Shown: piece by piece, positions 1 through 8,387 of the stretch
Layout of the letters: every line of letters starts with the position of its first letter
Numbering within the stretch: the stretch's first letter is position 1
Source: Candidatus Zhuqueibacterota bacterium
Lineage (GTDB): Bacteria > Zhuqueibacterota > Zhuqueibacteria > Zhuqueibacterales > Zhuqueibacteraceae
Assembly (NCBI GenBank): GCA_013361015.1
Contig: JABWAN010000102.1
Span: forward strand, 1 to 10,523
Length of the DNA: 10,523 bases
Reading direction: 5' to 3'
Program-made: the position numbers and the translations under genes
Notes under the pieces: model-generated
What the model was told of the DNA's origin: nothing
Database searches by the model: none
What the model saw: only the letters and a program-made list of their open reading frames with translations

Positions 1-1
1 G

Positions 2-568
2 AGAATCGAGTTGACGGATAAACTAGCTTATGTCGATGGCGAAGTCCCGTTCCCCGGCCCACACAAAATTGCGAAAGATGAAACCGTACTTGACTTTCTC
101 CATCGGATCGAGGCTCTAAATCGAGGCTCCGATCTGCAGGACTTTTTTTTGGTGCGAGGGGAAAACCCGCCAATCCGCTTGAATTTTTTCGGTGATGGTA
201 CGGAAGGACTCCCTACTAACGCAACGCGCTTAGAGAACGGTGACCATATTCTAATACCGGCGATTCGAGAGTTTGTTTATGTCCAAGGTGCTGTTCAAAA
301 GCCCGGAAATTTTCCCTACCGTGTGGGTTACAAGGCGATTGACTACGTCGGACTGGCCGGAGCAACCGCTGAAACCGGTAGCCTCGAAAACGTCAAAATT
401 ATCCATCGCGACTCCTCCAAAACTGAAGGGGGACTGTATCATGCAGTGAGAAGGGGAGATACTATTGTCGTATCAGCCTCCAGTCGAACAAAAATTACGC
501 AACTCCTTGCCATCTCCTCGCAAATTGCAACACTTCTGATTGCTGCCAAAGCCGTTGGAGCATTTTGA
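2..568 (+). CDS. Polysaccharide export protein, SLBB domains (Wza-like), 5' end outside the window
   Basis: C-terminal part of an outer-membrane polysaccharide export protein. The frame is open to the left edge, with three codons before a TTG at 11, so the gene very probably begins upstream. Starting at TTG 11 would leave no signal peptide and no Poly_export domain, which this family normally has. Counting from that TTG, a first SLBB-type repeat begins near residue 7 (VDGEVPFPG followed by TVLDFL). A second, clearer one begins near residue 88 (VYVQGAVQKPGNFPYRVG followed by a hydrophobic helix and ENVKIIHRD). The last 20 or so residues are hydrophobic (LLAISSQIATLLIAAKAVGAF), which suggests a C-terminal membrane segment. 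In this family the SLBB domains stack to form the periplasmic part of the export channel and contact the Wzz-like inner-membrane partner, encoded next here with a 4-base overlap. Family assignment is firm; the polysaccharide exported is unknown. Confidence 0.85.
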   Translation, partial: RIELTDKLAYVDGEVPFPGPHKIAKDETVLDFLHRIEALNRGSDLQDFFLVRGENPPIRLNFFGDGTEGLPTNATRLENGDHILIPAIREFVYVQGAVQKPGNFPYRVGYKAIDYVGLAGATAETGSLENVKIIHRDSSKTEGGLYHAVRRGDTIVVSASSRTKITQLLAISSQIATLLIAAKAVGAF

Positions 569-1806
569 ACCCCAAACTTTTGTTGAGCAAAATGGAAGAA
601 AAAGAGGTCAAAATTTTTGATTATTTAGCGGTGATTGTCAAATGGCGCCACCTTTTCGTCATAAATTTTCTCATTGTTTCTGTGATCACAGCCATCATTA
701 GTTTAATTATGCCTAAATGGTACCGTGCCACGGCGGTTATTCTACCCTCGAAAGAGAGTGACATGGAATCGTTCAATCTCGCGGCTCTGGCCGCCAACCT
801 ACCGATTAGCGGGCTGGGCTTGAATTTGGGTACGAGCCAGCTCACCAACTTCGTCGCCATCTTGAAAAGCCGAACGGTACGGCAAACCATTGCCGAGCGG
901 TTTCAGTTGCAAAGAATTTACGACCAGGAAGACATCGAGAAAACTTTACAGGAAATGGATGATAATATCGATTTCATTATTGGCAAGGAAGGCCAAATCG
1001 TTATTGAAGTTTTGGATAAATCACCTCAGCGTTCTGCAGATATGGCCAATAGTTTTGTAGTGCTTCTAGATAGCATTAACACCAAATTCAAGCTCACACG
1101 CGCGCGCAATCATCGCATTTTGGTTGAAAGACGTTTCACAGAGAATATTGAAGCGTTGCATGAGGCGGAACAAAAGCTCAAGATGTTTCAAGAAAAATAC
1201 GGCGTCATCGACATTCCGGAGCAGACCAAGGCTGCCATTACAGGTGCGGCTGATTTGCAAGCGATGATTTACATGACGGAAGTCGAGTTAGGCATCAAAG
1301 AGAAATATTTGAGGTCCGATCACGCGGAAGTGCTCGAGCTCAAGGCTAAGCTTGATCAGTTGAAGCGAAAGCTAGGGGAATTGCAAACGGGTACTTTGCA
1401 TGAAAACACCAATGGTACAGCCGGCACTAGCAGCATCTTCATTCCTTTTAATGCCGTTCCGGATCTCGGCTTGCAGTATGCCAGGCTTTATCGCGATATG
1501 GTCGTGCAAAATAAGTTATACGAAGTCATCTTTCAAATGTACGAGCAAGCCAAAATTCAAGAGTCTAAAGATACTCCCACCATCCAGGTATTAGATGCAG
1601 CGCAACTGCCGCTACGCAAGTCCAAGCCCAAACGCACCTTTCTGGTCTTAGGTGGGGGATTGATTAGCTTTTTTATCACGGCGCTCTACGTGTTCACGCG
1701 CGAATTTCTCTCCCGCCTCGAAAACAGTGGCAGTGTCAAAGCCATGCAATGGCAATGGATTCGTGAGCAAATTCATGCTGATTGGTCTAGAATACGCCGT
1801 CGCTGA
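565..1806 (+). CDS. Wzz/GumC-type chain-length determinant protein, no kinase domain
   Basis: Polysaccharide co-polymerase that sets chain length and couples synthesis to export from the inner membrane. Counted from TTG 565, a first membrane segment lies at about residues 29-49 and ends in PKWYRATAVILPS, the usual start of the Wzz periplasmic domain. A charged, heptad-like stretch around residues 186-214 should be coiled coil. A second membrane segment lies at about 358-377, preceded by the Pro/Lys-rich AQLPLRKSKPKR typical of the family's C-terminus. The protein then ends after about 36 basic residues, with no Walker A motif or tyrosine tail, so the BY-kinase domain fused in some relatives is absent. 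The start is uncertain. TTG 565 overlaps the upstream TGA (TTGA) and has GGAG four bases ahead. ATG 592 would drop nine residues and lacks a good ribosome site. Both leave the domains intact. Confidence 0.88.
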   Translation: MNPKLLLSKMEEKEVKIFDYLAVIVKWRHLFVINFLIVSVITAIISLIMPKWYRATAVILPSKESDMESFNLAALAANLPISGLGLNLGTSQLTNFVAILKSRTVRQTIAERFQLQRIYDQEDIEKTLQEMDDNIDFIIGKEGQIVIEVLDKSPQRSADMANSFVVLLDSINTKFKLTRARNHRILVERRFTENIEALHEAEQKLKMFQEKYGVIDIPEQTKAAITGAADLQAMIYMTEVELGIKEKYLRSDHAEVLELKAKLDQLKRKLGELQTGTLHENTNGTAGTSSIFIPFNAVPDLGLQYARLYRDMVVQNKLYEVIFQMYEQAKIQESKDTPTIQVLDAAQLPLRKSKPKRTFLVLGGGLISFFITALYVFTREFLSRLENSGSVKAMQWQWIREQIHADWSRIRRR

Positions 1807-1820
1807 ATTTTTTTGAATCC

Positions 1821-3281
1821 ATGCTCATGAACTCCTATCCCGCCACCGTGGAAAGCAATTCGTATCCTCGTCTTTCCCCAACGCTTTTGCTAAGCCTTCT
1901 TTTGCTGCAAGCATGCTTCGTCACGCTTTTGCTGTTCGAACAGTATACCGCGCTGCTTGTTGCTGTGGGCGGCACTTTGTTTGTGCCTTACTATCTTCAA
2001 CGCACGGTCAACAGTATTATCTTGTTGCCAATTTTTCTGTATATGCCGATCGCATTGATGGAAGGCGTGAGTCTGCAATTATCCGAGTTGGGTGCCATTC
2101 TTCTTATCTTCAGCGGATTCGCTGCCATCTGCCTAACTGAGGTGGAAAAGCGCTATACGTTTCCAGCATTTATTCCCATCATGTTCATACTGCTCGGCAG
2201 CGTGTTCTCCCTTAAGAACGCTCGAGCCCCAATCGCCGGCTTGTTGCTCTTTTTCAAACATATTGAAGCTTTTGTGGTCGTCTATTTTGTGGTCGTTAAT
2301 TTTTTATATGAGAAAAGAGATTTTCGCAGAATTCTATGGGCGATTGCATGGGGAGGCGTGACGGCCGGTATTCATGGCATTCTGCGCTTTCAGCTTGGCT
2401 TGGAGACGCGCGTCTTCGCTTTGCATGGTGGCATGTATGGCGGCTTTATTGGAATGGCGATCGTCTCTGTAATTGCTTTGTCTTGGTCCGAGCGTCGGCC
2501 TCCCTTGCGTTACATGCTTTGGGCGATGTTACCAGTTATGGTCGTTGCTCTGCTGTTAAGCCAAACACGTGCATGGACATTCGGGACCTTGTTTGCAGTG
2601 TTGCTGATTGTATTTCTCCATGGCGCCAAATCCGGAAAATTCAAAATAGTATTCGGCTTAGCGATGCTCGGAGGTATAATTGTTTGGCTTATACAAAATG
2701 GATTATTTGGGATGATTTCCTCGGGTAGCTTAGAAGGCGCTGCGGGAAAGGCTTTACAGACCGGGCTATTGGAATCTGATGACAAAGCAAAATTGCTTTC
2801 CGGCCTCATGCGCCCCATTGTTTGGTGGTATGGCTTTAAAGCTTATCAACCGTTTCCGCTGTTGGGGGTAGGTTTGGGAAATCTTCGCTTCCGCAATATG
2901 TTCACTGGCGAGTTAGGATGGCCCGATGATGAAGACGCAGGTTTTGTGGATAATCAATACTTCAATGTACTTTTTGAAACCGGTATTCTGGGCGCAATCG
3001 GTTGGATTTGGTTAATAGTTTTGATCTATCGGCGGCTCAAGAGCCTGAAGCTGATTGCAAACGACAAGGAATGGCGGGCCACTGCGTATGCACTGATTGG
3101 CATCCTTGTTTTGTGGGCGATTGGCGGGCTCTTCTGGGTGCTAGATTATGCGCATGAGTCTACCGTTATGCTGGCTTTTCTGTTTGCCATGGTCATCGCG
3201 GCAGAACGAAGTTGTCGACATACCCAAACCAATTCTTCTTCTCTATCTCACGAGCGGGACCCTTCCCGAATAGTATTATGA
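1821..3281 (+). CDS. O-antigen ligase / polymerase family membrane protein (WaaL/Wzy-like)
   Basis: Polytopic inner-membrane protein, 486 residues, with about ten or more hydrophobic segments. The conserved part is near the C-terminus: a short soluble loop around residues 330-380 (WWYGFKAYQPFPLLGVGLGN, then GFVDNQYFNVLFETGILG) followed by a membrane helix. This matches the Wzy_C pattern, where a periplasmic loop ends in D-N-x-[YF] and E-x-G-[IL]-x-G. An S-Q-T-R-A-W motif near residue 247 resembles the S-x-[ST]-R region of the same family. Members either polymerise lipid-linked repeat units or ligate finished polysaccharide to a lipid or protein. Sequence alone does not separate the two, but position beside a flippase and a Wzz-like gene favours polymerase. 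ATG 1821 lies 14 bases after the previous stop with no clear Shine-Dalgarno; ATG 1827 is an equally good start. The TGA stop overlaps the next ATG. Confidence 0.85.
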   Translation: MLMNSYPATVESNSYPRLSPTLLLSLLLLQACFVTLLLFEQYTALLVAVGGTLFVPYYLQRTVNSIILLPIFLYMPIALMEGVSLQLSELGAILLIFSGFAAICLTEVEKRYTFPAFIPIMFILLGSVFSLKNARAPIAGLLLFFKHIEAFVVVYFVVVNFLYEKRDFRRILWAIAWGGVTAGIHGILRFQLGLETRVFALHGGMYGGFIGMAIVSVIALSWSERRPPLRYMLWAMLPVMVVALLLSQTRAWTFGTLFAVLLIVFLHGAKSGKFKIVFGLAMLGGIIVWLIQNGLFGMISSGSLEGAAGKALQTGLLESDDKAKLLSGLMRPIVWWYGFKAYQPFPLLGVGLGNLRFRNMFTGELGWPDDEDAGFVDNQYFNVLFETGILGAIGWIWLIVLIYRRLKSLKLIANDKEWRATAYALIGILVLWAIGGLFWVLDYAHESTVMLAFLFAMVIAAERSCRHTQTNSSSLSHERDPSRIVL

Positions 3282-4807
3282 GTTCGAGCGAAAAATCATA
3301 TGGAGAAGATTCGAGGCAGCAAAGCGATTTTCCCCAACATGATTTATCTGCTAGACCTCAACTGACCCAACGTCTGGCACAAAATAGCATCGCAGCATTT
3401 TTGAGCCAGTTGCTTACACTTTTGGCCAATACAGGCATTACAGTAATCTTAGCGCGCAGTCTCGGAGAGAGCCAGTTCGGATTGTTTTCCTATGGGTTGG
3501 TGTTCGTAAATTTATTTGCCATGCTGGCTGATTTTGGGATGAAGCCGATTCTAGTTCGAGAGCTTTCTCGCGATCATTGGCAGTCGGGAGAGTTACTAGG
3601 GAATGCCGTTCTGATAAAGCTGTTCCTTTCCGGGTTAACGATCGGACTGGCGATTGTGGCTTCCTGGTTTTCTGGACATCCTCGCGAGTTTGTTCTCGTT
3701 ATCGCCATGTTTGCTTGCAATGTCTTGGTGACCTCAAAGTTGTTTGCATTGCGAATTGCGTTTGAAGCTCCGTTTCACGCAAACTTGCAGATGGCAGTGC
3801 CTATGTTATTGCAGTTATTGGATAACCTCCTCTCTTTTGTTGTGCTCTACGTTTTGGCTTTGCAGGATGCGTCTTTGCAAGTTTTGGTGCTTGCTTATGT
3901 CATGTGCAACGTGCCTGGAATGTTGTTGACGATTCACTTGGCACGACGGCGTGTTCACTATCAGTTCACTCCGAATCCGGCTTTGATTCGGTTCATCCTG
4001 AAAGAATCTTTGCCGATGGGAATCTATATTTTCATCATGACCCTGTATAACAGCATTGACGTTCTCATGTTGGAAGCATGGCTGGGGGAAAGTGCAGTCG
4101 GCCAATACGCGGCTGCGACGCGCCTTGTTACACCACTGCTCTTTATTCCACATGGTGTGGTAGTTTCCTTGTTCCCGATTTTTTCACGCTACCACGAAAG
4201 TTCCCCCCAGCACGTCGCGTTCGCTCTCAATCTTGCCCTGAAAATCGTGAGCCTTATTGCTCTGGCATTGGCGATTTGCTTTTCCTTCTGGGGAGAATCA
4301 ATCATCACGTTGCTTTATTCCGAGCGTTATCACGGTGCCATAGTGCCGTTGGTCATCATGATGTGGGGACAGATTTTTTTCTTCCTAAATTTCTTTTTTG
4401 TTGATACGTTGACCTCAGTTGATCAACAGCGCGTTAACTTCACGGCGGCAGCGGCCATGCTCTTGATTAATGCTGGGACGCTCGTAGTGTTGATTCCGAA
4501 ATTTGGCCTCCCCGGAGCGGCTCTGGGCAAGTTGATTTCCTCCGGGTGCGGCTTCGCAATTTTATTCCGCGCCATTTGTAAAAACTTCAACGTACATGTG
4601 AAAGGCTTTCTCCTTCGTGCCACGCTTGTCGGCAGCCTGTGTGCCTTGGGACTGGCTTTTTTTATGAAGCTTCAGCCACTTGCTTCGATTATAGCTGCGC
4701 CAATATTGTTTGTGTCATTGGTTTTGACTCTGAAGGTTTTCGACAAAGAAGAAATGGCGATTTTTCGTTCTGCCATACGGACTTCGTTTCCCCTTTTCAA
4801 GCCATGA
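3278..4807 (+). CDS. Polysaccharide flippase, Wzx/RfbX-like (MOP superfamily)
   Basis: Predicted lipid-linked oligosaccharide flippase of the inner membrane, 509 residues, with hydrophobic helices through the full length. After a polar N-terminal tail of about 28 residues comes the usual entry (RLAQNSIAAFLSQLLTLLAN, about 32-51), then ARSLGESQFGLFSYG (about 59-73), which matches the A-R-x-L-G-x-x-x-[FY]-G signature of polysaccharide-synthesis transporters. The internal GESAVGQYAAATRLV repeats that pattern at the start of the second half, as in the two-bundle MOP fold. I chose ATG 3278 because it overlaps the upstream TGA as ATGA. An in-frame TTG at 3212 would add 22 poorly folded residues antiparallel to the ligase end. 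No Shine-Dalgarno precedes 3278, so translation probably depends on coupling. The stop again overlaps the next ATG. Substrate unknown. Confidence 0.9.
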   Translation: MSSSEKSYGEDSRQQSDFPQHDLSARPQLTQRLAQNSIAAFLSQLLTLLANTGITVILARSLGESQFGLFSYGLVFVNLFAMLADFGMKPILVRELSRDHWQSGELLGNAVLIKLFLSGLTIGLAIVASWFSGHPREFVLVIAMFACNVLVTSKLFALRIAFEAPFHANLQMAVPMLLQLLDNLLSFVVLYVLALQDASLQVLVLAYVMCNVPGMLLTIHLARRRVHYQFTPNPALIRFILKESLPMGIYIFIMTLYNSIDVLMLEAWLGESAVGQYAAATRLVTPLLFIPHGVVVSLFPIFSRYHESSPQHVAFALNLALKIVSLIALALAICFSFWGESIITLLYSERYHGAIVPLVIMMWGQIFFFLNFFFVDTLTSVDQQRVNFTAAAAMLLINAGTLVVLIPKFGLPGAALGKLISSGCGFAILFRAICKNFNVHVKGFLLRATLVGSLCALGLAFFMKLQPLASIIAAPILFVSLVLTLKVFDKEEMAIFRSAIRTSFPLFKP

Positions 4808-5976
4808 AAAAGCGCGTGGCGTTGTTGCGTGGCAATTCACTAAATCCCTATGAAATGCAATCGTATGCGCCGTTGCTGCCGGAGTGGGATTTGGTCGGCG
4901 TCACCACGTGGGATAATCAATTCGCTGCCGAGAACATACCGGTGCCGGTGCACAGGGTGCACGCGTATACGGAGCTGATGAAATTGTTGCCACGCGCTCT
5001 GCGCAAGTACCCCGATTTCGCTCTGCGCCAGCTTCTGGAGCTGCAAGTTCCGTGCATCAATCTCATAAAACATCTGCAGCACTTCGACATCATTCACACC
5101 GCGGACGTGCAATACTATTATTCCTATCAAGCGGTACAAGCGAAGAAACGCTATGGTAACAAAGTGATCGTAACGCAATGGGAGAATATCCCGTTCGCGC
5201 TCGAAAGAAGGCGCGCTTCACAAATTCGCAATCGCGAGACCATCACGCACGCGGATTTATTTCTTGCAATCACTGAACGCGCCAAAGAGGCTTTGCTGCT
5301 TGCCGGAGCAGCCGAGGAAAAAATTCGCGTATTGCCCATGGGCATTGATATGGAAAAATTTCACCCGGCCCAACGCGAAACAACCTTGTGCGACAAACTC
5401 GGGATTGCGGCAACGGACCGAGTCATTCTTTATGCCGGCCGGCTGGCGCGTTCCAAAGGGCTCGTCGAATTACTTTGCGCCTTCGCGCGACTCTTGAAAG
5501 ATACCGATATGAAAACCCAAGCGCTCAAGTTGCTGTGTGTTGGCACAGGCGATTCCGAATTTTTTAGTCGCTTTAGCCAGCGGCTTGGTATCGCCGAACA
5601 GGTACAAATGATCGGCGGCATTTCATATGATCACATGCCCGCCGTGCACAATCTCGCCGAGGTTTTTGTGCTGCCCAGTTTGCCGACGCATTATTGGCGC
5701 GAGCAATTGGGCATGGTGCTGTTGGAAAGCATGGCATGCGGCAAAGCCGTCCTCGCAACTCTATCCGGCTCCATCCCGGAAGTCGTTGGCGAAGCCGGCG
5801 TTTTGGTTCAGCCCTACGATCATTTCTCGCTCTATCTCGCGCTGCGAAGATTGCTCTCGGATGCAATACTGCGCGAAGAGTTGGGACGCAAAGCACGTGC
5901 GCGCATGGAAACGCATTTTGATCGCATGCAAATCGCAGCCAAAATTGCGGAAGCGTATCGAGCGGTTTTGGCCTAG
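4804..5976 (+). CDS. Glycosyltransferase, GT-B fold (group 1 / GT4-like)
   Basis: Cytoplasmic or membrane-associated retaining glycosyltransferase, 390 residues, the usual size for GT4. It adds a sugar from a nucleotide donor to the growing lipid-linked repeat unit; donor and acceptor cannot be read from sequence. The N-terminal Rossmann half runs to about residue 190. The C-terminal Glycos_transf_1 half begins near ILYAGRLARSKGL, where Arg213 and Lys218 fit the donor-phosphate-binding R/K pair. The E-x7-E motif is present at Glu300 and Glu308 (EQLGMVLLE), followed by SMACGKAV and SGSIPEVVGEAGVLV. The open frame continues upstream to 4639, but the ATG at 4804 gives the normal start (MKKRVALLRG) and overlaps the flippase stop as ATGA. 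About 120 bases without a gene follow before the next glycosyltransferase. Confidence 0.92.
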   Translation: MKKRVALLRGNSLNPYEMQSYAPLLPEWDLVGVTTWDNQFAAENIPVPVHRVHAYTELMKLLPRALRKYPDFALRQLLELQVPCINLIKHLQHFDIIHTADVQYYYSYQAVQAKKRYGNKVIVTQWENIPFALERRRASQIRNRETITHADLFLAITERAKEALLLAGAAEEKIRVLPMGIDMEKFHPAQRETTLCDKLGIAATDRVILYAGRLARSKGLVELLCAFARLLKDTDMKTQALKLLCVGTGDSEFFSRFSQRLGIAEQVQMIGGISYDHMPAVHNLAEVFVLPSLPTHYWREQLGMVLLESMACGKAVLATLSGSIPEVVGEAGVLVQPYDHFSLYLALRRLLSDAILREELGRKARARMETHFDRMQIAAKIAEAYRAVLA

Positions 5977-6033
5977 CGCAAGGATCAAACCGGGATGCGA
6001 GTCTGAGGCGCAGATTAAAATAATGCTTTGTTG

Positions 6034-6058
6034 TGAAGCCAGCACATGCCAGGCTTCA
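6034..6058. other. 7-bp inverted repeat in the 122-base gap between two glycosyltransferase genes
   Basis: TGAAGCC at 6034-6040 and GGCTTCA at 6052-6058 are perfect inverted repeats around an 11-base loop. A short run of T follows only after AGAA, so this is a poor intrinsic terminator. It could be a weak RNA hairpin or a chance palindrome. Apart from it, 5977-6098 shows no recognisable signal. Confidence 0.3.
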
Positions 6059-6098
6059 GAATTTTCGCACACCAGCTACAAAATCTCTCGAGTTGTTT

Positions 6099-7013
6099 GT
6101 GACTCTTTCGATTATTATCGTCAATTACAACACCCGCGAGCTGCTGCGCGCATGTCTGCAATCCGTCTTCGAGCAAACGCGCGAAATTGCTTTCGAGATT
6201 ATCGTCATTGACAATGCCTCCACTGATGGCAGCCGTGAAATGCTGCGTGACGCTTTTCCACAAGTTCACGTTATTCATAACGAGAACAATCGCGGTTTCG
6301 CGGCCGCCAACAATCAAGGGATTCGGCTCGCCACCGGCAAATATATTTTGCTGTTAAACTCGGATACCGTCATTCTTGATCGCGCCATTCAAAAGACCCT
6401 GCTGTACATGACGGAGCATTCGAAAGCAAACATTGTCGGCTGCAAGTTGCTCAATCCCGACGGCACTTTGCAGCCTTCGTGTCGCAGCTTTCCCACGCCG
6501 TGGAACTTGTTCTGTGAAGCCTCTTTTCTCTATTTGCTGTTCAAGCGCACGCGACTGTTCGGAACGTATTACATGAGCCATTTCGATCACAATACTTCTC
6601 GCCGAGTGGATTTCGTCATGGGCGCTTTCATGCTCATCAAACGTGAGGTATTTGAGCACGTCGGTCTGCTCGACGAAGAGTATTTCATGTATACGGAAGA
6701 AATGGATTGGTGCTATCGCGCCGCGCAACTTGGTCATCAGGTGCATTTCACTCCGGCGGCCCGCATCATTCACGTGCTGGGGGGCTCGACCAGCAATCGC
6801 CAAAGTTATTTCGATCAGCTTCACCTCAGCCAAATGCGGTTTATTCGCAAACATTTTCGGGGTCTCAAGAAAGTGCTTGGACTCTCGTTAAAACGCTTCG
6901 GCATTGCGTTGCGCATACCGGTTTATGGTTTGGTCGGGATGCTGCCCGGCAAGCGTGATCTCATGAAAAAATCCTTAACGTACGCTCGCGTGTTAATGAA
7001 AGCCTTGCGATGA
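6099..7013 (+). CDS. Glycosyltransferase family 2, rhamnosyltransferase-like (WbbL type)
   Basis: Inverting GT-A glycosyltransferase of about 304 residues. The protein opens with LSIIIVNYNTRELLRACLQS, the first strand and helix of the family. It then shows DNASTDGS (Asp38, nucleotide binding), NRGFAAANNQGI, and LLLNSDTV with Asp89 as part of the metal-binding D-x-D equivalent. EEMDWCYRAAQLG contains Asp203 in the position of the catalytic base seen in WbbL-like proteins. These proteins often transfer rhamnose, but the sugar here is not determined. The start is uncertain. GTG 6099 places the first strand where the family usually has it; TTG 6093 is nearly equivalent. A GTG at 6033 would add 22 residues of unlikely sequence. 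None has a good Shine-Dalgarno. The stop TGA overlaps the ATG of the next gene. Confidence 0.88.
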   Translation: MTLSIIIVNYNTRELLRACLQSVFEQTREIAFEIIVIDNASTDGSREMLRDAFPQVHVIHNENNRGFAAANNQGIRLATGKYILLLNSDTVILDRAIQKTLLYMTEHSKANIVGCKLLNPDGTLQPSCRSFPTPWNLFCEASFLYLLFKRTRLFGTYYMSHFDHNTSRRVDFVMGAFMLIKREVFEHVGLLDEEYFMYTEEMDWCYRAAQLGHQVHFTPAARIIHVLGGSTSNRQSYFDQLHLSQMRFIRKHFRGLKKVLGLSLKRFGIALRIPVYGLVGMLPGKRDLMKKSLTYARVLMKALR

Positions 7014-8206
7014 GCGCTCGTGTTTTGCGCATTTTGCAGATTTGCCCGCGCATACCTTATCCGCTGCACGACGGTCGCGCGTTGAGCATTTTTAACATCA
7101 CCAAGCATCTGGCTTTGCGCGGGCATCGCGTTCACATGGCCACGTTCGATATCGGCGAAACGCCGACGTTTGACGAATTGCGACAATACTGTGAGCTGAC
7201 CACACTGCCACACGATTTGAAGAATCGCTGGCAAGGAGCGTTGCTGAATCTGCCCTCGCGCGTGCCCTACAATATGGCCAAATATCGCGCGCCGGAGATG
7301 TTTCGGAAACTGGAAGAAATTGTGGTGCGCGACCAATTCGACGTTGTGCATGTCGATCACGTACACATGGCGATCTACGGCACCCTTCTAAAAGAAAAGT
7401 TCGGCGTGCCGATCGTGATCCGCGAGCATAATTTCGAAGCCACCATCATGGCGCGTTTTGCCGAAAATCAAAAAAATCTCGTGCTCCGCGCCTACGCGCA
7501 CCTGCAATACCGCCGGCTTTTGCGCTATGAAGCGGACATGTGCTCCCGCTTTGATCGTTGCGTGATGATCACGGCCGAGGACGAGCGGCGTTTGTTGTCG
7601 GTTTCACCGCAAGCGCGAACCACGGTCATTCCCGCGGGCGTGCAGCTTCCCGTTTTGCCGGATCGCGCCGCGGAAACACCGCACAATATTTTGTTCCTCG
7701 CGTCATTGGATTGGCGGCCCAACGTCGAGGGGTTCCTTTGGTTTTATCAGCAAATCTTGCCCATGGTGTTGCAGCAAGAACCGAAAGCCAAAGTCACAGT
7801 TGTTGGCAAAGGCGCTGCCCCGGAGCTCGAGCAGCTTTCACATCCGAACGTAAACTTTGTTGGTTTTGCGCATGATCTCTCAGAATATTTCGCACGCGCG
7901 CAAGTCTGCATTGTGCCCTTGCTCACCGGCGGAGGCATGCGTCTCAAAATTTTGGAAATGTTCGCCCATGGCAAGTGTGTGGTCGCCACGCCCGTGGGGT
8001 GTGAGGGCATTGCCGTGCAAGACGGCCGCGAATTGCTCGTAGCAGAACGCGCGGAGACGTTTGCGCAGCAAGTTCTGCGCGCTTTGCAAACCCCCGGCTT
8101 GCGCGCAAGCTTGGGAGCGAATGCTCGCACGCTGGTGGAAACGAGATATGATTGGCGCCAAATTGCGGCAGATTTCGAGCAGGTATATTGGGAGGTCAGC
8201 AAATAA
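7010..8206 (+). CDS. Glycosyltransferase, GT-B fold (GT4-like, TIGR03087-like subgroup)
   Basis: GT-B glycosyltransferase of 398 residues. The N-terminus (RILQICPRIPYPLHDGRALS, then ITKHLALRGHRVHMATF) is the acceptor-side half with its glycine loop. The C-terminal half begins near NILFLASLDWRPNVEG and carries IVPLLTGGGMRLKILEMFAHG followed by KCVVATPVGCEGI. That G-G-x-R-x-K-x-x-E-x-x-x-x-G pattern is typical of a GT4 subgroup that includes the glycosyltransferases of PEP-CTERM/exopolysaccharide loci; it replaces the plain E-x7-E form. The ATG overlaps the previous stop (ATGA), so the gene is translationally coupled. Codons are somewhat richer in GCG/CGC than in the first four genes of the window. 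The TAA stop runs directly into a strong Shine-Dalgarno sequence that serves no clear gene. Substrate is unknown. Confidence 0.92.
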   Translation: MSARVLRILQICPRIPYPLHDGRALSIFNITKHLALRGHRVHMATFDIGETPTFDELRQYCELTTLPHDLKNRWQGALLNLPSRVPYNMAKYRAPEMFRKLEEIVVRDQFDVVHVDHVHMAIYGTLLKEKFGVPIVIREHNFEATIMARFAENQKNLVLRAYAHLQYRRLLRYEADMCSRFDRCVMITAEDERRLLSVSPQARTTVIPAGVQLPVLPDRAAETPHNILFLASLDWRPNVEGFLWFYQQILPMVLQQEPKAKVTVVGKGAAPELEQLSHPNVNFVGFAHDLSEYFARAQVCIVPLLTGGGMRLKILEMFAHGKCVVATPVGCEGIAVQDGRELLVAERAETFAQQVLRALQTPGLRASLGANARTLVETRYDWRQIAADFEQVYWEVSK

Positions 8207-8212
8207 GGAGGT
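8205..8212 (+). promoter_or_regulatory. Strong Shine-Dalgarno sequence without a convincing gene
   Basis: AAGGAGGT overlaps the end of the upstream TAA stop and matches the anti-Shine-Dalgarno core fully. It is the best ribosome site in the window, yet the only nearby ATG (8214) is one base away, too close for normal initiation. It may be the leftover of a downstream gene displaced by the repeat-bearing DNA. Confidence 0.5.
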
Positions 8213-8213
8213 A

Positions 8214-8387
8214 ATGTCTCGCTCGTTGGTGGAGAACGTATTGCGGCCAGTTCTGAATGACTCCGAGGCTCCGCGCAAAATGCTAGGTTTGTCTTTTTTG
8301 TTCTGTCGCTGCTCGACCGAGGGTTCTTCTCTGCTTGTTTACCGAGGTGGCCTCTTCGTGCGAGGTGGCTCGGAGTCGAGAGCATGA
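8214..8387 (+). CDS. Possible 57-residue open frame, unrecognised; probably not functional
   Basis: A frame of 57 codons starts at ATG 8214 directly behind AAGGAGGT. The product begins MSRSLVENVLRPVLND and has no motif I recognise. Its second half (residues about 40-57, VYRGGLFVRGG) is translated from the left arm of the inverted repeat, so that part is set by the repeat rather than by protein selection. The frame also continues upstream inside the glycosyltransferase gene in a different phase. The only argument in favour is the ribosome site, and its spacing is wrong. It may be the start of an old gene cut by the repeat element. Confidence 0.2.
   Translation: MSRSLVENVLRPVLNDSEAPRKMLGLSFLFCRCSTEGSSLLVYRGGLFVRGGSESRA

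Noticed and set aside
3255..3268. CGGGA-CCCT-TCCCG hairpin just before the flippase start
   Set aside because: A five-base stem inside the end of the ligase gene with no T-run. It could affect initiation slightly, but it is short enough to be chance.
5573..5896. Several open frames of 60-190 codons on both strands across the GT-B gene and its downstream end
   Set aside because: They overlap a well-supported gene in other phases and have Arg/Ala/Cys/Trp-rich translations expected of shadow frames.
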